NCBI GenBank assembly: GCA_032622095.1
Contig: CP136064.1
Coordinates: 113,448,004 to 113,512,003 of the forward strand
Direction: 5' to 3'
From: Siphonodentalium dalli
Taxonomy: Eukaryota; Mollusca; Scaphopoda; Gadilida; Siphonodentaliidae
DNA: 64,000 nt
Shown here: one piece after another, positions 8,199 to 20,330 of the stretch
Numbering within the stretch: the first letter of the stretch is position 1
Layout: each line of letters begins with the position of its first letter
Program-made: the position numbers and the translations under genes
The notes under the pieces: generated by a model
Told to the model about the DNA's origin: nothing
The model's database searches: none
The model's input: only the letters and a program-made list of their open reading frames with translations

Positions 8199-10498
8199 AC
8201 CTCAAAATAATTGCAAGACAATGTTTCTTAGCAGGAATAAGTCTATTAACCAATTATAAACAACATACTAAAAATCTAAAAGGATCAAGAAAGGCGCGAA
8301 ATTGATAAATTTTGTGAAATAAATTTAGTAAAATTTTGTCAAATACCCATTTTATAGCTTTTCAAGGATGTTTATAAAAAACTTCATTTTACATGTCCTT
8401 CCATTTATATATCCATTTTGTTGAGTACACAATCCTGATTACAGAACAGAAAACATTTTCCAGATACGTTGAGAATTTTTCGAGTTATGTGCCTCCAAAA
8501 TTGGGAGTTTGTCTAATTTCGGAGCCTCAATATCTGAAAAATTAGCTAAAATCCATAGTTTAGGGTCTAGTATTTTAAAAACTAGAGAACAATGATGAGA
8601 TATCTTACTGCTGTATTAGTTGCCTCACTATATTGTGCACAACAAATGATTTCTTTATGCATCTATGATCGAGAAGACAAAAATATTCTTAAACAAAATG
8701 TGTGTTCCATTGTATGGACTTAGCCAAATTTGCCTTCTGACACAGAACTGGTGTGATGAAATACCATATTTGAGGTCATACAACTCAATAAATTGATATC
8801 CATATGGCCTGTATTTCTCATAACCTCTTACGTATACTAGATTAAATACACTGTGCTGGAATTGCTAAACACATATGTGCCATAATCAACTTATGGCCCT
8901 ATGAATCCTTTGTATTGACTCTTTTCCAAAAATGCCATTTTGGACTGTTTTGTGGTGTTTTTGTCCATTTTAAAGTTTTTTTTTTGCACAAATAGTAAAC
9001 AACAATGAATACAATTAGTGTTTAATGTGTAAAATCATTTGAACGTTCTTCCTAAAACACTTAGTGTTGGAAAAAATATGATTACATTGGTTATGCCAAT
9101 CAACATTCACTGGATTTCACATATTTTTCAAGAAACTGACTCCAAATTTGAATGTTGATAAATGGGGTAGGTGAAATCACAAAGGCTATGATCTTGTCAC
9201 CATATTCTAGTCATTGGAGACAAAGGGTTGTTTTATTCCACTTTGTGCAGATTATTCTTGCATGGTAAACAGTTTAGTGCTTTAATATTATTAGATGTTT
9301 ATTTAGAACTTTATCAGCATGTTATATAGAACCAGCCCGAAATAATGATTCGCCATTTCGCCATTGAGTTACAACAAAAAGGATCGTACTCTAAATATGA
9401 CCATCAAAACAGGAAGCAGTTTACTCTGTATGAAAGAATAAGGTTTGTAGGAGCTGGTGATGTTAAAGTTTTATGCATCAAGGTCCATATTTTCTAGATT
9501 TTGTCCGGCAATATGGTTTCCCCTACCCCATTTTTCAGATATTCAAATTTGGCATCAGTTTCCAGAAAAATTAGTGAAATTCAGTGACATTCATTGACAT
9601 ATCCAACATAAGGCATTTATTTCAACACTAAAGTGTTTCAGGAGGAAAGTTCAAATGATTTTGCACATTAAACATACATTTGTTTTTACAATTTATACAC
9701 AAAAACCTTTTAAAATTAACAAAAAACGCCCCAAAATGGCATTTTTAGATGATTCAAATTCTAAAGATTCATAGGGCCGTAATTTGATTTTCTACACCAT
9801 GATTTGGGAAATTCCTTTACAATGTGTTTAACGATGTATACTTAAGTGATTATGAGGAAGACAGGGAATATGGATATATAATTATTGATTTGTATGACAT
9901 CAAATATGCTATTTCATCATGCCGGTTCTGTACCACAGGCAAATCTGGCTATCCATACAATGGTGGAACACACATTTTGTTTAAGAATATTTTTGTCCTC
10001 TCAATCATAGATGCATAAAGAAATCATATTTTGTGCACAACCTAGAGAGGAAATGACTAAATCAACAAGGAATCCCTTCATTTTCTTTATTTTTTAAAAT
10101 ACAAGACCATAAAAAATGGATTTTAACTAATTTTGAAAAATTGAGCCTCCGGAATTAGACAAACTCCAAATTTTGGAGGCACATAACTCAAAAAATACTG
10201 AACGTATCTAGGAAAGGTTTTCTGTTCTGTAATCAGGGTTGTGCACTCAACAGAATGGATATATAAATGGAAGGACATGTGAAATGAAGTTTTTTATAAA
10301 CATCCTTGAAAAGCTATAAAATGGGTATTTTACCAAATTTTGACAAATTTATTTCACAAAATTCATCAATTTCGCATTTCTTGATTCTTGTTAGATTTTT
10401 AGTATATTATTTGTGAAGGGTTAAAGTACTTATTCCCACTGAGAAACTTTGTGTTGCAATTATTTTGAGGTGAAACCATAAATGCACTGGACTATATC
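8160..10498. repeat. 2.3 kb large inverted repeat (foldback)
   Basis: The left arm (about 8160-9190) and right arm (about 9520-10498) are reverse complements with scattered substitutions and small indels. Examples: CAGTGCATTTATG at 8171 versus CATAAATGCACTG ending 10489; CATACTAAAAATCTAA near 8264 versus its complement near 10395; ACATGTCCTTCCATTTATAT versus its complement near 10258-10277; and a box around AAACTGACTCCAAATTTGAA at 9130 matched near 9543. The loop of ~330 bp lies around 9190-9520. No transposase frame and no convincing target duplication were seen. It could be a foldback transposon or a local inverted duplication. The 64-codon frame at 9824-10018 inside the right arm shows no motif. 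Confidence 0.8.
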
Positions 10499-10780
10499 AG
10501 ATTAGGTTGCAGCAACCTGAACCGTGACCTTGTTATTAATCACTTGAAAGAATCACCACTGTATCAATGCGGTAGTTTTGAAACTGAATCAGCTTACCAT
10601 TTCTTCTTTCAGTGCCCCCTTTACGCCAGAATTAGATCAGAACTTCTAAGTAACTTACCAGTAAGTATGATAACAACCGATGTTCTATTGTACGGATCTC
10701 TCGAACTTCCAAACAAATTAAATTCCGAAATATTCCTGGCGGTACAGAAGTTTATTTCAGATAGTGGCCGTTTCTCATAA
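10499..10780 (+). pseudogene. 5'-truncated LINE, C-terminal zinc-knuckle region of RT ORF
   Basis: The frame opens as RLGCSNLNRDL, the conserved start of the LINE C-terminal domain. It continues with a C-G..E.AYHFFFQCPLY zinc-knuckle-like block and a tail ending LAVQKFISDSGRF, equivalent to the terminal residues of the LINE at 4726-7056. Everything upstream, including RT, is missing: the junction with the inverted repeat lies at about 10498. The 3' untranslated part runs to about 11275 with a CT-rich block and ends in AATAAATATTGTTTAC. Classic 5' truncation by incomplete target-primed reverse transcription. Non-functional. Confidence 0.75.
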
Positions 10781-10928
10781 TCACTTAAGGTGACGCGGCT
10801 AGATTCCATTCCATTTGCATGAACCGCTTTTTCTCCTCAGTGGTCGTGACGCATTCGTGCAAGTGCATGATTTCCCCACTGAACGGATGTTTTTTGTGTT
10901 ATTTTGTATCGAATGTATGTTGTGTCAA

Positions 10929-10929
<1 letters not shown>

Positions 10930-10963
<34 letters not shown>

Positions 10964-10984
10964 TCTCCCCTCTCTCTCTCTCTC
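10930..10984 (+). repeat. (CT)n microsatellite in LINE 3' region
   Basis: Two runs of CT dinucleotides separated by a short CACACTCTCCCC interruption. They open long spurious frames encoding Ser-Leu repeats; these are not genes. Confidence 0.9.
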
Positions 10985-11319
10985 ATTCTCTTTCATTCCC
11001 TTTCTCACCCTTAACTTCCGTATTACAATGTAATACCATATCTCAATCCTAAATAATATTCCAATCAATCAAATCTATATATCCCGTCTGCTTTACCCCA
11101 AGTGATATTTTTGTCACTTGAGGTAACATTTATTCCACGAGGAGAGGACTTTAAAAAAGCATTTTGCTTGTTGTTCAATCCTCTTCATAAATCTATACAT
11201 TTCTTCATGTATATTATGTTTATGTCACATGTTTGATTTGTTGAAATAAATATTGTTTACACCAACAATGTGCTAAAGAGGTGGGGTTAAATTATGTGTA
11301 ATAAATAAAGTACAATTAA

Positions 11320-11465
11320 AGGGGTACTGTACACTAAATCCGACCAATTATAGGACTCCTTTTATACTCATCAGAATATATGCAACAAATGAATGAAATT
11401 GAGCCATGGATTAGTTCAAAATACACCATGTACGATAGCATGAATTGTATACTGATATAAACCAT
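11320..11465 (+). mobile_element. Half copy of the TTAA-flanked palindromic MITE
   Basis: Starts after TTAA (11316-11319) with AGGGGTACTGTACACTAAAT and continues through the ATGAATGAAATTGAGCCATG-type box shared with the element at 1320-1656. The second arm is absent, so this is one arm only. Confidence 0.65.
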
Positions 11466-11767
11466 GGGTTGTGAGAATAGAGTAAATCCGCTGTGTGTTT
11501 CTTATGTACATCATTATAAGAAGGTTTTTTGTCCTCTCGCTTGCTCTCTTTTACTTTCTCTCTGTATCTCTATCTCCTCTCTTCTCTTTCTGACTTATTA
11601 GTATTGTTCACTAATTTGTGTCCAATTTTGGCTTAGGAAATTTTTGTCAGACAATTGAGATATAATTTCGGAATTTGCTCGTTTTAGGTTACGTATGAGA
11701 ACTTGAATTCAAATTTTGAGCGCTATTATTTGCTTGTTTTTTTTCTGACAACGTAAAGGTTTTCGCG
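11466..11767. other. CT-rich and AT-rich spacer
   Basis: Contains a degenerate CTCTCT-rich patch (11535-11590). Nothing else recognised. Confidence 0.4.
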
Positions 11768-12774
11768 TTATGTGTTTTTTATTTTGAATTGATTGTGAGT
11801 GTTCATGTTGTGACTTATTGATAGCGGCTTGCTTATTTTGTGATATTTTATCACCCGTTTTCCCGTGGGTTTTGTTTGAAATTTATTTGGCATTTCTTTC
11901 AACAGGTTTATTTGATCAGGTTCAGTATATGAATAGCTAAGTTCTTGACTATCTGACCTCCGGGTATTTTCATAATCGGTGTCTCTATTATTCGGGTAAG
12001 TCATTAGAGTTTCGCTTTTTGAAGAGGGTGTGGTATTTTCATATGTATCTGTCTGAAATTGGTTTGTGCCTTTCTCGTCTGCTTCGGTTTCGATACAATA
12101 ATCACTGTTTGAAGATGAATTGTGTCCATAATTGGTAGTTCAGTTATATTTAGTCTTTGGATATTTTAATATGGGTTTTGAACATCATTTGGGCTTGCTG
12201 CATGTATTTGTTTGAGATTGTATTGAAATTTTCTGGTCTATTTCAGTTTCAATAGAATAATCTGAATTTCGGTCTCTTTGAGAACTGTTAATTTGGGTTG
12301 ATGTTTGAAATTTGCGCGTTCTGTATGATGTTTAAGTGTTTCGGGAATAGGGGTCGTCGGCGACCTGTTTTTGAACTTATGCTTTGAATATAAACCGGGA
12401 TTTGTGTGTGTATTTGTCTGATATTGGGTTGAATTTCCTCGTCTATATCAGATTCAAGGGAATAATTATAATTGTTGTCGCTTCGAGAACACTTAATTTG
12501 GGTAGACGTTTGGCGTTCTGTGTGATGCTCTGAGCAAGTGTTTCATTTCGGGAATAGGGATGTCATCTTCATCGTTGTGTTCTGGATTTGAACTTTCCAT
12601 TCGTTTTGTTTCTTGCAAATTTACTGAATGTATCCTTATCGTTAGATTCATCGTTAGATTTATCATCGTATGACGATTTAGATTCTGATGATGGGGGACT
12701 ACGAAATGTTGTATGTCGATTAGTTTGGGAACTTTCCAATCGATGTGCGCGAGCTTAATGTTTGTCAAATGCAC
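11768..12774 (-). pseudogene. Decayed minus-strand ORF built of degenerate ~200-bp repeats
   Basis: On the minus strand several units recur with the pattern SxxR/S-x-N-x-D-Y-x-I-E-T/S-x-x-D-E/Q-K, each followed by glutamine-rich residues. They lie around 12065-12115, 12235-12290 and 12430-12485, with a more diverged unit at 11930-11990. Between them recurs the DNA box CCTATTCCCGAAA (twice, near 12350 and 12560). Two open stretches survive: 11768-12004, whose frame stays open upstream to about 12130, and 12493-12774. The predicted product is acidic, polar and Ser/Thr/Asn-rich with no enzyme motif. It could be a gag- or ORF1-like protein, or a low-complexity host protein; I do not recognise the family. 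A TATATATAAACGGG box lies 40-60 bp upstream of the first ATG (about 12817-12830, minus strand). Confidence 0.4.
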
Positions 12775-12784
12775 AAGTTTTCGG

Positions 12785-12850
12785 ACATTGGTTAGCAGCG
12801 GTCAGATGATCGTAGCCCGTTTATATATAACCATGTGTATATGCCAGATA
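12785..12850 (-). repeat. TATA-containing segment repeated in inverse orientation at 15597-15760
   Basis: The minus strand reads GGTTATATATAAACGGGCTA followed by CATCTGACCGCTG. The same string, with one or two changes, is on the plus strand at 15648-15690, followed in both places by a GTCC(A)GTTTTCGGAC-like box. It could be the start region of the decayed ORF (promoter or leader) or an inverted terminal part of a lost element. Confidence 0.5.
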
Positions 12851-13140
12851 TAACCGTACAATAGAACCGCCGTGCTTTTGAACGTGTATTTATCCAGGGT
12901 ATGTGTGCCTGTGGTTGGCGTAACCTGTTACCGGTGTAATTACTTTGAAGGGTAATCATGTTCGACTTGTGTTGTTAGATTGGTAATGAGATTAGCGGTT
13001 TCTATGTCTTGTCAGGTCAGATTTAATGTTTGAACTTTGTCTGAAATAGACGCTCTTTTTATACTAAAATTTGCGCAACGGGAATGCAGGGAAATCGCAC
13101 GTCGAGTAGGTTTAAGGATTTTTAAAGACCAAAATATATT

Positions 13141-14425
13141 ATACTAGCCGATGAGCCCGACGTTGTCCGGGCTATTCAAAAACCAAATTTCAAGTCGATA
13201 GCTCCACCCGTTTCCGAGATCTGGTCTGCGCATGCGCGAAGCTGGCATCGCACGGGCTCGGCGACCCGGGGCAAGATACATTCACATAGCAAATTTCAAG
13301 TCGATAGCTCCACCCGTTTCCGAGATCTGGAACTCCAATGGTAATGAAGAAATCAGAAAAGATATTCCACGAAGCTCTCTGATTCAATGAGAGTACATCC
13401 CAACAATGTCAACAAATGCACAAAACGTTAGTTCGTGGCGTTTGGTAGACATAGAATTCCTGGCTAACATATAAAGAGCGTTATCTGTGAACGGATTCCT
13501 GATATGGAAATAATAAAGAGCGTCTATATCATGTTTGATAATAGAAATGCATTTTCACAGTTCACGCCAGAATAGGGGAAGATATACATCTGATTAATTA
13601 ATGGATGAATGTTGATGAAATATGCTGTGGTTGTGGGAAGAATTGTCCTTGTTCTGATTACATAAAGTCTTGTGTCTTTTCGTGCATGTATCGTGAATGA
13701 TGACGGCACAATTATGATTACATAAAGTCTTGTGTCTTTTCGTGCATGTATCGTGAATGATGACGGCACAATTTCGTTATTATTGACCAGATTTTAGTGG
13801 ATGAATGTTGATGAAATGTGCTGTGGTAGTGGGAAGAATTCTGATAACATAAAGTCTTGTGTCTTTTCGTGCATGTATCAAGGGCTGCGCGCGCGAAACT
13901 GGCGTCGCGAAGAATTGTCCTTGTTCTGATAACATAAAGTCTTGTGTCTTTTCGTGCATGTATCGAGGGCTGCGCGAAGCTGGCGTCGCACGGGTACATT
14001 CACATACAAAATGTCCGAGATCCACACTAACTACCGCCCTAAGCCCTGACCTAAGTGTCATACATACTATAACAATGATGCTGAACACTTTGAGGCAATT
14101 ATATTGCAGAAATGTTGTAAGAGTATTATGGCCCGTATATCTCTCTGCAGATGCTAATAACGTTGAATGGTAAACAAACGCTCTTTATAGCGATGCGTCA
14201 AAAACAAACGCTAATTAAATTATCACTTGATTAACCACCGCAGTGCCGTTTTTTTGTGACTGAGAGTGGAGAATGTGTGCTCTGGGCTTCTCCAAAATGC
14301 GACGTCGACGATTCCCGTGGGCTATTACCTTTGGATAGGAAGTTTGGTCTCGATCGGTCAACCCGTTTTCGATTCTATAAAGGACATACAGACAGACAGA
14401 CAGAGGTCTTCAAAATATATAAGAG
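13141..14425 (+). mobile_element. Non-autonomous element, CTAGCCGATGAG...GACAGACAGACAG type, copy 1
   Basis: Begins TATACTAGCCGATGAG followed by a CGACGTTGTCCGGGC box and one and a half units of the 122-bp sequence that forms the array at 56.6-58.0 kb. It ends with a CGATCGGTCAACCCGTTTTC box, a (GACA)n run and GGTCTTCAAAATATATAAGA. The same start and end boxes frame the element at 56570-58094. Repeats with this architecture are common in invertebrate genomes and are often treated as Helitron/Helentron-related or SINE-like; I cannot decide. No protein is encoded. Confidence 0.6.
13660..13975 (+). repeat. Four copies of a ~39-bp unit
   Basis: The unit (TACATAAAGTCTTGTGTCTT then TTCGTGCATGTATCG) occurs at about 13660, 13720, 13850 and 13940. 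Some copies are followed by TGAATGATGACGGCACAA, and the last two by GGGCTGCGCG(AAGCTGGCGTCGC), borrowed from the 122-bp satellite unit. The mosaic suggests repeat exchange between the two repeat types. Confidence 0.75.
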
Positions 14426-15596
14426 AAGGTAGAGAGGCCAACAGAACGTTACCATATACTATATGCGACTGCATCCAATTTGGGTTGATTGGGATGTCTT
14501 TAGTGTAGTTTTGTGTTTACATGTATCACCCTTGTTTTCCAACATAATTTAGTACCGGCGATTTCTCGTCTTCAGTGAATGCAAGACAGCGCTCTTAGGA
14601 TGGGTGCCAAGCAGGGAGGTGTCGATAGGGGAGGTTACGCAAGGGTATTGCCCCCAACTGTAGTCAAACCTAATGCAACATTAGTTGGAAAATTCACACT
14701 AAAATTAAATGTTCTCGTAGTTTGATTTTCCAACAATTTCTTAGGGACGAATTAATTGTTTTTAGACAAACATTTGCATATTTTCCTTTCATTTGCAAAA
14801 TTTTGGACTGAAATGGCCATCATTTTGCAATTTTCTAACCTTAGGGTGGGGGTCAGGTTGAAGATTTCCCCGAATTGAAAAGCTTGAGGCCAGTCTAGAT
14901 GATAGAATTGTGAAATTTTCATGTTCAGTTTTCAAAATGTTCTCACATTGGGCCGAACCATCGTCCGACCCGCATGTCCTGTGCCCTTGTCAGTAATTAC
15001 TTGCTATTTACTTTAAGAACAATAAATCAGAGTGTGAATTTGTCTGGTGTTATACCACTAGATGTTATGATTTTTTAATTTTCAGGTTCAGATTAAAATA
15101 AATTCTCATACTGGGCCGAATCATCCTTTTCACATCCCTGCATGCCTACCCCCCCCCCCCCCCCCCTCGCATGGCTAGTGTCCACAATACTACTGGTCCA
15201 TTTAAAATAGGCTATCATCTAGTGGTCTGTGAGGGAACATTTGGGAAATATCAAAGCCCTAGGGGGTGGGGTGCAAATTGAATTACGCAAAATTGTGAGT
15301 TTGGTGTGGTTCAAGGGATGGGGTGCAGTTAGAAATTCCAAGGTGGAGACCCCCCACCCCAATGCAGACCCTCTAGCCACTTCCCGAGTGCCAAATATCC
15401 CAGATACAACCAGGGGTGCCCCGCGACATATGCTTTTTTCTATCCAAAATATTGACCATACTCTAAATGAAAACGTTCTCATGGCGATCACACGGTAACG
15501 TCGTGCATCCAGAATAAGGCGACAATTGTGTTGTAGAGACGATACGGAAGAACGATCGTTAAAAAACGCAACATCAAAATACACAAGGCAAGGCTT
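14426..15596. other. No gene recognised; short imperfect duplication and C-run
   Basis: Two diverged ~165-bp units around 14920-15000 and 15080-15150 share CTCA(C/T)A(T/C)TGGGCCGAA. A C-run lies at 15148-15166. Frames on both strands at 15219-15725 overlap each other and show no motif. Confidence 0.4.
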
Positions 15597-15765
15597 ATCG
15601 ATCCAAATTATGGGTGTGTTTTCCTTGTTTATTTCTCGCATATACCCACGGTTATATATAAACGGGCTACGAGCATCTGACCGCTGGTGTTTAATTGTGA
15701 ATCTATATTTGGGCTTCTTTTTCAACTATTGTCCAGTTTTCGGACCGAGGAAGTGAGAACTTATC
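15597..15765 (+). repeat. Inverse copy of the 12785-12850 segment
   Basis: Carries the same TATATATAAACGGGCTACGA string on the plus strand. Distance and opposite orientation are compatible with a pair of inverted ends around 12.8-15.8 kb, but the interior contains unrelated repeats. Confidence 0.45.
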
Positions 15766-15796
15766 TTGTCTCGTAGATGGACGATATTATATACAG

Positions 15797-16560
15797 AGTT
15801 TACTATCTCTATTTTTGGCCGTTTTTATGTGTACCCATACCATGTATGGTACACATAATGCCGACGTCCGGATCAACCATCCGTCGTTCGTCCGCCCGTC
15901 TGTCCGTCTGTCCGTCTGTCCGTCCGTCCGTCTGTCTGTCCGTCTCTCCGTCTGTCCGTAGACACTTGCTATCCGATTCATTTACTTGAATATTTTTTAT
16001 CGGATCTTGTTAAATTTTATGTGCATGTTTATGATGACACACTCCTCACCTGTATAGTTTTTGGTATCGATCGGTTGATCGGTTTAGAAATTATTAACAC
16101 TTTGCATCCGCACATAGGCATGAGCTATCCGATGCTGTAACCAAAGTATTTTTTGTCCGATTGTTTTCATATTTGATATGTAGGTTTATAATGACACACC
16201 CCTCACCTGTATAGTTTTTGGTATCGATCGGTTGATCGGTTTAGAAAATAATTAACCCTGCACACAAATGCTATCTGATGCATCTAAGTCAAACTGTTTT
16301 CTTCTGATATGCCTCATATTTCTTACCTAGGTTTTTCTTGGCACGTTCTTTATCTGTATGGTTTTTGGTATCGTTTAATTAACCCTTTTCAAACTTATGT
16401 TTACTTATAACTCACGCAAGCTGCTATGACTCAAAACATTTTTCATCTGATCTACACCAAATTTGGTACATGTGGTCCTCACCCCGAAATGCAGATCAAG
16501 TTCAAATTTGGGTTTGATCCGATATATTTTAACAGAGTTATGGCCCTTTATAATTCAAGT
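15797..16560 (+). mobile_element. Helentron/pearl-like element with (GTCCGTCT)n and internal tandem units
   Basis: A near-perfect hairpin at 15828-15859 (TATGTGTACC...GGTACACATA) precedes a GTCC/GTCT microsatellite (15886-15960). Then come imperfect tandem units of ~140-165 bp, each containing CACCTGTATAGTTTTTGGTA and ATCGATCGGTTGATCGG. The final part (ACACCAAATTTGGTA, TTTAACAGAGTTATGGCCCT) is shared with the copy at 21822-22720. A microsatellite core between a hairpin and tandem units is the layout of oyster pearl elements and related Helentron-associated repeats; the assignment is by analogy. It encodes nothing. Confidence 0.6.
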
Positions 16561-17959
16561 AATTTACTACCTATTGTATATGCCCTGTGAGAATTTAAGA
16601 CAAACAACTTTACACAGTAATCTGCTTTATTGGAAAATGACACTGGATACTCTTTGCTAAACCACTGCTGCTCCCAGAGCTGTCAAATTTAAGTGATTGA
16701 TGATACTTTACTCCAGTTTGTGTGCAATAGTAATTTAACCCAACCTGTTGAAACATGTTCATGGCATTAATACAAATAGCCCATTGTCCATGTGAAGGAT
16801 GTTCTGGAGCATGGCTGTTTAGAGAATTGTTGTTTACAGAGACACTGTTGTCTTATTTTGAGAACAAAAATTATCCACACATTAGTTCCATCATATGATG
16901 TCATTGAAAATGATTAACACCCTCCACACATCACATGTTCATTCTCCTATTCTATGTCCAGGTTGATCGTGATCCACTTTTCACTTGCATGTATTTCAGG
17001 ATTAAAATTAACCTATTCCATAGACACATCATATCTGATAGGCAGATTTTAAATTATCTCTTTCGCCTTGGGCCAGGTTCACTTAGAATTTCTATTAATT
17101 ATAAGCCACCAATTGAATATTCATCATTTGAGGATATATCTTATTTTGAAATTCCCTCTATTGCATTTGGGCTGCAGGATAATAATAATGGTTCTGGTAT
17201 TCTTGAAGCTGACTTATTGGTCAAATATTTTTCACCCAATCACTTCTATAATCTCATTCAGGTTGATTGTGACACATTCTTCACGTGTATAGATTTTGGT
17301 ATTGATTGAATGGTTTTGAGAATATTAACCCAATATTTAATAATATTTCTGCTGTTACAGACATTGTATCTTTCCAATGATCAGCTTAGAATAAAATTAA
17401 CCATAGGTACATGTATACTGTACGCGATCCAATTTTATGACTCTAATATTTTCAATTTGACCCTTCTCATATCTCTCCTTTTAGTTATCTGATAATTCTG
17501 TATTAAAATATTTTATATCCAACCATTATCAATCATATTTAATATCAAGGTATATACACCCCTCACTTATATAGATGTTCAGGTGTTTGTTGGTCTCTAA
17601 TCTCAATCATCCCATAACTATTACTATGCAGCTAACACAACAACATAATCTATTATGACTCAGGTTCCATTGTAAGAAGTAAATAAATAGAGTTATTATG
17701 ATGTTAATATTGTAACTATTATATCTTTAACAGCTATGGTGCATCTGTCTGACTGTGTTTGGGTTATAATTATCTTTATCAATCTATCACACATACATAT
17801 ATCTCTGTTGGAGTGACCGAATAGGTTGAAATCGAATGTCATATCCATGTTCCTATTGTGTTTAAATGAGCAAGTTGCTCAATATGTCTGATTCCACTAT
17901 GAAACTAATAAATAATAGTACGCTGTGAATTGTTGAAATTCTTGCACTCATAAAAAGAT
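16561..17959. other. AT-rich region with decayed copies of the 140-165 bp units
   Basis: CAGGTTGATCGTGATCCA (16960), CAGGTTGATTGTGACACATT (17260) and ACACCCCTCACTTATATAG (17556) are diverged versions of the units in the preceding element. No coding region is supported, although short AT-rich frames exist at 16935-17309. Confidence 0.4.
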
Positions 17960-18496
17960 CGCTATGGGTTAATCATCTGCCGATCGTGATCGGCCGATCG
18001 TTTTATTTTGTGGATAATCCAATTGTATGGCTGATGTAATTTGTGGTAAGAAGTAATCCCAATTTTGGTTTTGATTTTCGGGTAATTTTGGTGACTCTTT
18101 TCACATTTTCCGTTGGCTCGATGATTATTGGGAGATGTGGCGACGTGGTGAAAGTTGTCTCTTAAGTGATATTTTTATCTAACTTTGGGGATGTGTTATT
18201 TGATTTTAATTTGCTAATAATTTCGACAATTTCGGGATCTTTTGATTGCTCTGATATTAAATCAAGATCAGGTAATTTGACTTGTTGATTATCTACGTTC
18301 GTATCCGTTGTTTCGGGTTCCCAGTTAGCAAATTTTGCGAGGTCGTCTTTCTTATCAGTGTTGATGACGTGCACTGTGTAAATTTTATTGCTATCATCTA
18401 AGACGGATAAATCAGAAACTTGTGAAATATTTTCGTATTTTTGCAATGCCATTATAGATAGTTAGTCGGCTATTTGATTACATTTTCCCTTTATAT
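17960..18496 (-). pseudogene. Ty3/Gypsy integrase remnant (linker plus C-terminal core)
   Basis: The minus-strand frame 18452-18162 has the region that precedes integrase in Gypsy Pol, including a QSKDPEIVEIISKL motif. Downstream, after a stop and frame changes, come residues typical of the end of the integrase core (TSP..H.ANGKCEKSH, then a WDYFLPQ-like strand). The catalytic D,D core in between is missing, so there is a large internal deletion. Just upstream the frame, apart from one stop codon, is continuous with RNase H on the other side of the DNA transposon (27861 onward). The ATG at 18452 is therefore an internal Met and not a start. Clearly dead. Confidence 0.65.
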
Positions 18497-18504
18497 ATTC
18501 TATT
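18497..18504 (+). other. Target-site duplication, left copy (element A)
   Basis: ATTCTATT directly abuts the left terminus; an identical 8-mer is at 27853-27860. Confidence 0.85.
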
Positions 18505-20330
18505 CACTGTGTAGGAACTGTTACATCGGAAGTCGTTCTATCGCCTGTATTGTGATGCTTCTTGACTGATTTGTTACGGTTCCTTAAGATTAAAAATAAT
18601 CATTTTCGGGACAAAATCACGCATAATTAGATATCTTGAATGTATTATACTTTCCTGTGCCGTATTATCGAAACATGAACTCTAGATCACAATTAACTCG
18701 AATTAGCGAGTTAACGCGTAAATATCAACATGTTATCACTGAAAATCAAGCCACGTAAACGCAATTCCTTTGGTTTTTGGTGGCGTATAAAATATGAAAC
18801 ACAGTCTGAACACGAACACTGAGTGTAAAGCATACCCGTGTTATTCTTCTGTAAAATAGCTGAGTAAATATCCCGATAGCTGTTGTTAATTTGGAACAGC
18901 AGCCTCGTAATCAACACGTGTATGTGTTACGGTTCTATTTCAAGCTAATCATGGCGGTGACGGTTCTATACATGCGATTTATTCGAACGAATTCTGCACT
19001 TTGGGCCGAAGATTGTGTTGTGTATCTGATATTTTAAACCAGATAATGACTTATGTAGCTTATGCCATTTACATAATATAACAGGTATATTAAGAAATAA
19101 TACAATAAATACCTAATAATAATAGTAAGTGACAGTAATTGACAGAAACCAAATATTGAAAGTCCCGAGGGGTATAATATCATAATCATGCCTGCCTATA
19201 TAAATAATGGTAATAGAAATCTACTCTCAGGAGATTATGAAATGTTATTCATTTAATGTTATTCATTTAATTAATACAGGGCCATGATTGAAAGATCCAG
19301 GTGGGACAATGTTTCGATGCCAGCACCAACATATTTATTCCTAGAAAGTCCCGCATAAGGGACATTTACGCATGTTTGTCGCCCAGGCCTGAACATTTCT
19401 TATGAAATCACGTTCAACTGAATCATTTATGTGTTATGGCGTGGCCGGGGGGTATGGGTGGTGGGGAGGGGGCGGGGCTTGGACAGGAGGGAATTTTTCA
19501 ACAGTTACAAATTTCATACCTCACACTAGATTGGATGGAAATTCACACCAACAATATGTTGAAATTGTTCCCTTAGTTTGATATTACAACAATGACTGAG
19601 GAAAGCCCCTCCTTGTGTGCATACACACATTGTAATAATAATGTGTTCGCTTAAAGTGTAATTGTCCGCCGCGCTCATTTAAAATAGTAAAAATATTAAA
19701 TTCCTAACTAATCATCGGGGCCGACTTCTCTCAGGTCGACTTCGCATCGGCTCGTCTTCGTATTGGACCATCTTCATGTGGGGTCGATTTCACATGGGCC
19801 CGACTTCAGTTGTACTCTTTTGACCAATAGTCCCATGCTTTTGTAATACTTCCATTGGCTGATTGAGTTACTTTTAAAGGTTTAGTAGTACCCGTATTTA
19901 CATTCCAGAATATCCCTGAGGATGTGTGACTACTCATGCCCAAGACTAGTTGCTCCGGGGTGATCTTGCATGTTCGGGGCGACTGCTATAGTAAGTCAAA
20001 GGCAGTGACCAAATAATTTTTGCTTTCGCTTCATCCAATTTTTATTTTATAGGCTTAGAAGTTAGAACAAACCCTGAGTGATTGCCGGTCAGATTATCCT
20101 GAACAACAGAACAAGTGCGATAAAGAAATAACGAGTTCTAGCACCTAACCTATATAATCAGCATCCAGCAAGTGGATGCCCAACATAAACTTCATAAATT
20201 TCGTAATCAGAACAATGTATGGTTGTCAACGAACTTTTAACTTCTTATTTTTTGCTGATTAAAATGCGTTTACGAAAATAGACATCATAAAATAAAAGAC
20301 AGATAACTCTATATATCCCGTCTTTCCTAA

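Noticed and set aside
10815-11052. Two overlapping frames with Ser-Leu repeats
   Set aside because: Products of the (CT)n microsatellite in a LINE 3' region.
13700-13970. Regularly spaced near-identical units considered as a CRISPR array
   Set aside because: Spacing is irregular, intervening sequence is itself repeated, and the genome is eukaryotic.
18162-18452. Considered as a stand-alone gene starting at its ATG
   Set aside because: The frame continues the Gypsy Pol across the transposon site; the Met is internal.
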